This document shows, piece after piece, positions 60,991 through 64,000 of a DNA stretch of 64,000 nucleotides; the stretch's first letter is position 1, and each line of letters opens with the position of its first letter. The stretch is from an uncultured Clostridium sp. (GTDB lineage: Bacteria; Bacillota; Clostridia; Clostridiales; Clostridiaceae). The translations under genes and the position numbers were made by a program. A model generated the notes under the pieces. The model was not told the DNA's origin. It ran no database searches and saw nothing but the letters and a program-made list of their open reading frames with translations. The DNA lies in NCBI RefSeq assembly GCF_934754925.1, contig NZ_CAKVJA010000001.1, forward strand, positions 124,001 to 188,000, in the 5' to 3' direction.

Positions 60991-63900
60991 TTATTTATTA
61001 ATTTTATTACATAAAATCATTATCGAAAATGATTTTAATTTTGGAATTTCATTACAATTAACTTTCTCTAATATTTTTAATCCTGATATCTTATCATTAG
61101 CAATGATATTCCAATATCCAGTTTTAGAAATAGGTATATAAGAATTTACATCATAATTATCAATGTCTGTAGCATTATAAATAACTATAATTTCCCCATT
61201 ATCATATTCACTTAAATCAATATGGTTTATTATAACTCCACTATTTTCATTATTATTAGCAAATATAAACTTTGCTTTGTTTTTTATAATCTCAACATTA
61301 TCTATGTTGAAATATGGTAATTTTTTTCTTATATCTATTAATCCTTTAATATAATTAAATACATCTCTAAATCTATACTTGTCACTCCACTTAATTGAAT
61401 TTATTTCATCGCTACTTCTATAACTATTATGATCCCCTTGTTTTGTCCTTAAAAATTCCGATCCATGCTGAATAAATGGAATTCCTTGAGCTGTAAATAA
61501 TATTGCTAAACCTAATAAGTTCTGTCTTACCAAGATATTATCTAATGGGTAAATACCTATATTTTTTCTGTAATTACCTTGAGATAAAGATAGATTTTGA
61601 CTTTTTTCTATTTGATCCCAAAGGGTATAATTATCATGTGCATCTACATAGTTTATACTTTCTTTTGGATTAGATGTTAATGTATAAATAGAACCTTTTA
61701 ATCCCTCAATTATAGTCCAATTACAAATATTATTATGCTGCTTACCATTTATAAATCCATTTGATGGATTATTATCTCCTCTTATTGCATCTCTAAAGGT
61801 ATCATTAAAGACTGAAAAATTTTCATTTCTTTGAGAGCCTTTGAATGTTCCGTTCATTAAAGGTGAGTTTCCGCCTTTCCAAGGCTCACCGTAAATTAAA
61901 AAGTTTTGATCAAGTTTAATAGATTTACGAACTATTTCTTTAGTAGTATTTATATCAATTAGTTCCATTAGATCAAATCTGAATCCGTCAATTTTATAAT
62001 TTCTTATCCAGTGCATGCATGAATCTACTATAAATTTTCTCACCATTGGTCTTTCAGTTGCAAGTTCATTTCCACAACCAGATCCATTAGTAAATCTTCC
62101 AAGGGAATCAGTTCTAAAGTAATATCCTGGAACAATATTATCCATATTCACAGTACTCATCATATGATTATAAACCATATCCATAACAACTCTAATACCT
62201 TTTGAATGAAATTTCATAATCATTTCTCTTAGTTCAATAATTCTTGTTATTGGATTATAGGGATTTGTTGAGTAGCTACCTTCTGGAGCATTAAAGTTTT
62301 TCGGATCGTATCCCCAATTCCTATTATTAGAACTTGGAAAACGTTCATCTACTGAACCAAAATCAAAAACTGGCATTAAATGAACGTGCGTTATTCCTAA
62401 TTCTACCAAGTGATCTAATCCTGTTGTAACAGTTTTTCCACTATTAATATCTTTATATACTGTATTTTCTTGAACTGCTCCTAAATAAGTTCCCCTTAGA
62501 CTATCATTTACACCAGAACTTTCATCAATTGTAAAATCCCTTATATGCATTTCATAGATAATAGAATCTTCTTTTCTTTTTAATTCAGGTATAGCATGAT
62601 TTATAAAGCCGTAGGGCTTTGTACTTTTATCATTTATGTCTAGTACATACCCCTTATCACCATTAACACAAACTGAAGTTGCATATGGATCTACTGCATA
62701 GGTTATCTTATCACATAGTTTACCGTTTATATCAATATCCTTGAAATAAATTTTATACAAATAATACATTTCATTTGCATCATCTTTATTTATAACAGTT
62801 GTATATACTCCTGTTTTATAATCATATATCATAGGATATTTGCTTGATGGATCTTCTTCATTAATATACCATTCTTTATAGAGTAATAATTCTACTTTGT
62901 AACTTGTAGGAGCCCAAAGCTTAAAAGAAATTGCAGTATTTAGATAAACTATTCCTAAATCTTCCTTTGAGTAGTAGAATTTATCTAAAAATTTTCTAAA
63001 TAGTACTTTATAAGGTTTATAAGAATTAGAAGCAGAAACTAAAAGTAAGTCATTAGCACGTATATGTTTAGGAATATTAGTTATAATAACTTCTTTTCCG
63101 CGTATTATAGAAGAGGTTCCTTCAACTTTCTCACCATTTAAATATAATTCAAAATCAGCCCCTAATAAAGGTTCACTTGAAAGATACACTTTTACTTTAT
63201 TATAATCATCCATAATAGCAAACTTTATATTAGTTTGAGTTGCTATTATAGCAGATTTTAGAGATGTATATCTCCTTGCATCACCATAGGCTATATATAT
63301 GTCTTTATAATTTCCTTTTAAATCATAAGTATTGGTTTGCTCTGACCAATAATTTATCCAATTATTTCCCCATTGTTTTTTTCGAATAATTAAGTAATCT
63401 TCTTTTATATATGAAGCAAATCCATAATCAGTATTGAATGCAAAATCTCTTTCTTCACCATTACAATTCTCACCAAATAACCAGCAATTCCATATATAAT
63501 CATGACCTTGATAGTTATTATCTTCTAAATAAAAATGTACTAATGTACCACTATATTTATTGCTTTCAACAATTATTTTCTTAGTAGCAATTAAATCTTT
63601 ATCAATAACTTTTCCACAAACAATAATTTCAGTTCCTTCCTTCACATTATCATTTACTATTAGGTAGCCATTTTCTATTTTTACACCATCAATATCTTTT
63701 TCTAATGACCATGTCATTTCAGGAAGTGATATTCTTCCATATAAACCAGTACATACACCAATTAGTTCTACCGGTCTTTTATAAGTTACTATATTATTAG
63801 ATGAATAGATTTTTATTATATCAGTGATTTTTTCCCATATAAAACTAAAACTGTTTTTTTCGTTTCCTTCTGAATCTATCCATATTTCATTTCCATTACA

Positions 63901-64000
63901 GTCAATTAATATATATTTATATCTATATTCTCCTGGTTTAAGACCTTGTGGAAAATTTATCTCTCTAATCATTTTAAGAACACCATCATTTGTATCTACT
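60991..64000 (-). CDS. pulA: Type I pullulanase, 5'-truncated by the window edge
   Basis: GH13 debranching enzyme cutting alpha-1,6 bonds in glycogen or pullulan. From an internal ATG at 63972 there are 993 residues, but the frame stays open (VDTNDGVLK) to the window end with no good ribosome binding site, so the gene probably starts outside. N-terminal beta domains precede the GH13 core: the type I pullulanase signature lies in VELLLYKEWY-YDYKTGVYTTV, then YEMHIRDFTID, MVYNHM, GFRFDLMELID (nucleophile Asp), IYGEPWKGG (acid Glu) and VDAHDNYTLWD. An intracellular or secreted location cannot be decided without the start. Confidence 0.9.
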   Translation of the reverse strand, partial: VDTNDGVLKMIREINFPQGLKPGEYRYKYILIDCNGNEIWIDSEGNEKNSFSFIWEKITDIIKIYSSNNIVTYKRPVELIGVCTGLYGRISLPEMTWSLEKDIDGVKIENGYLIVNDNVKEGTEIIVCGKVIDKDLIATKKIIVESNKYSGTLVHFYLEDNNYQGHDYIWNCWLFGENCNGEERDFAFNTDYGFASYIKEDYLIIRKKQWGNNWINYWSEQTNTYDLKGNYKDIYIAYGDARRYTSLKSAIIATQTNIKFAIMDDYNKVKVYLSSEPLLGADFELYLNGEKVEGTSSIIRGKEVIITNIPKHIRANDLLLVSASNSYKPYKVLFRKFLDKFYYSKEDLGIVYLNTAISFKLWAPTSYKVELLLYKEWYINEEDPSSKYPMIYDYKTGVYTTVINKDDANEMYYLYKIYFKDIDINGKLCDKITYAVDPYATSVCVNGDKGYVLDINDKSTKPYGFINHAIPELKRKEDSIIYEMHIRDFTIDESSGVNDSLRGTYLGAVQENTVYKDINSGKTVTTGLDHLVELGITHVHLMPVFDFGSVDERFPSSNNRNWGYDPKNFNAPEGSYSTNPYNPITRIIELREMIMKFHSKGIRVVMDMVYNHMMSTVNMDNIVPGYYFRTDSLGRFTNGSGCGNELATERPMVRKFIVDSCMHWIRNYKIDGFRFDLMELIDINTTKEIVRKSIKLDQNFLIYGEPWKGGNSPLMNGTFKGSQRNENFSVFNDTFRDAIRGDNNPSNGFINGKQHNNICNWTIIEGLKGSIYTLTSNPKESINYVDAHDNYTLWDQIEKSQNLSLSQGNYRKNIGIYPLDNILVRQNLLGLAILFTAQGIPFIQHGSEFLRTKQGDHNSYRSSDEINSIKWSDKYRFRDVFNYIKGLIDIRKKLPYFNIDNVEIIKNKAKFIFANNNENSGVIINHIDLSEYDNGEIIVIYNATDIDNYDVNSYIPISKTGYWNIIANDKISGLKILEKVNCNEIPKLKSFSIMILCNKINK

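Noticed and set aside
1..64000. CRISPR arrays, tRNA/rRNA genes, IS elements
   Set aside because: None seen by eye on either strand; faint tRNA-like folds cannot be fully excluded without a covariance-model search.

Overview
This window is a stretch of chromosome from a low-G+C, spore-forming anaerobic Firmicute, almost certainly a Clostridium sensu stricto. The evidence is strong A+T richness, GGAGG-type ribosome binding sites with many TTG and GTG starts, spore genes (spoVS, a CotJC-like manganese catalase, CotF-like coat proteins, SpoIIIE/FtsK, TepA), RNase Y, Hfq, and the clostridial order mutS-mutL-miaA-hfq. I see no rRNA, tRNA, CRISPR array, IS element or intact prophage.

Region by region: (1) 1-2.1 kb: two small ribbon-helix-helix-like genes, endonuclease IV (nfo) and an unknown gene. 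(2) 2.2-10.7 kb: a purine/heterocycle catabolic island made of two molybdenum hydroxylase cassettes either side of guanine deaminase. The first has subunit order large, FAD, FeS. The second has FAD, FeS and a molybdopterin subunit split into two chains, like nicotinate dehydrogenase. (3) 10.9-12.1 kb: a spore-coat operon with a manganese catalase and two small CotF-like proteins. (4) 12.1-15.5 kb: an accessory patch holding a tyrosine recombinase, a coiled-coil protein with a likely N-terminal DNA-binding part, two orphan genes and unusual repeat arrays. (5) 15.5-17.1 kb: a PadR regulator, a Cys/Gly-rich small protein and a secreted protein. (6) 17.1-28.1 kb: housekeeping and sporulation genes tepA, ftsK/spoIIIE, rimO, pgsA, recA, rny, spoVS, ptsH and purB. 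(7) 28.2-33.1 kb: an unknown 612-aa protein, an ABC-F ATPase, an acetate transporter and a small orphan. (8) 33.1-36.8 kb: a XerC/D-like recombinase with a palindromic promoter region, lexA, and two acidic-tailed proteins. (9) 36.9-53.4 kb, minus strand: a PLP lyase of the aluminium-resistance family, hfq, miaA, mutL, mutS, miaB, a GNAT protein, an S1-domain protein, ispH, cmk, a flavoprotein, an RpiR regulator, mnmM and an RsuA/RluB-type pseudouridine synthase. (10) 53.7-64 kb: ilvA, pyrE, an esterase, LD-carboxypeptidase, a DUF6414-like protein, TerC, a DUF523-DUF1722 protein and a type I pullulanase that runs off the right edge.

Functional links: recA and lexA both have LexA-type operators at good promoters, so the SOS circuit is visible. 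A third perfect operator sits at 34588-34599 with no obvious target. mutS and mutL (mismatch repair) are packed with miaA and hfq. In the purine island, guanine deaminase would make xanthine, and the molybdenum enzymes would hydroxylate purines or related heterocycles. The cofactor-maturation genes they need are not in the window.

The least-explained parts are the recombinase/coiled-coil patch at 12.9-14.0 kb, with its 36-bp palindrome and a cluster of eight GTTAAC sites, the paired TTAGC half-sites before the second recombinase, the orphan LexA box, and the 612-aa protein at 28.2 kb.
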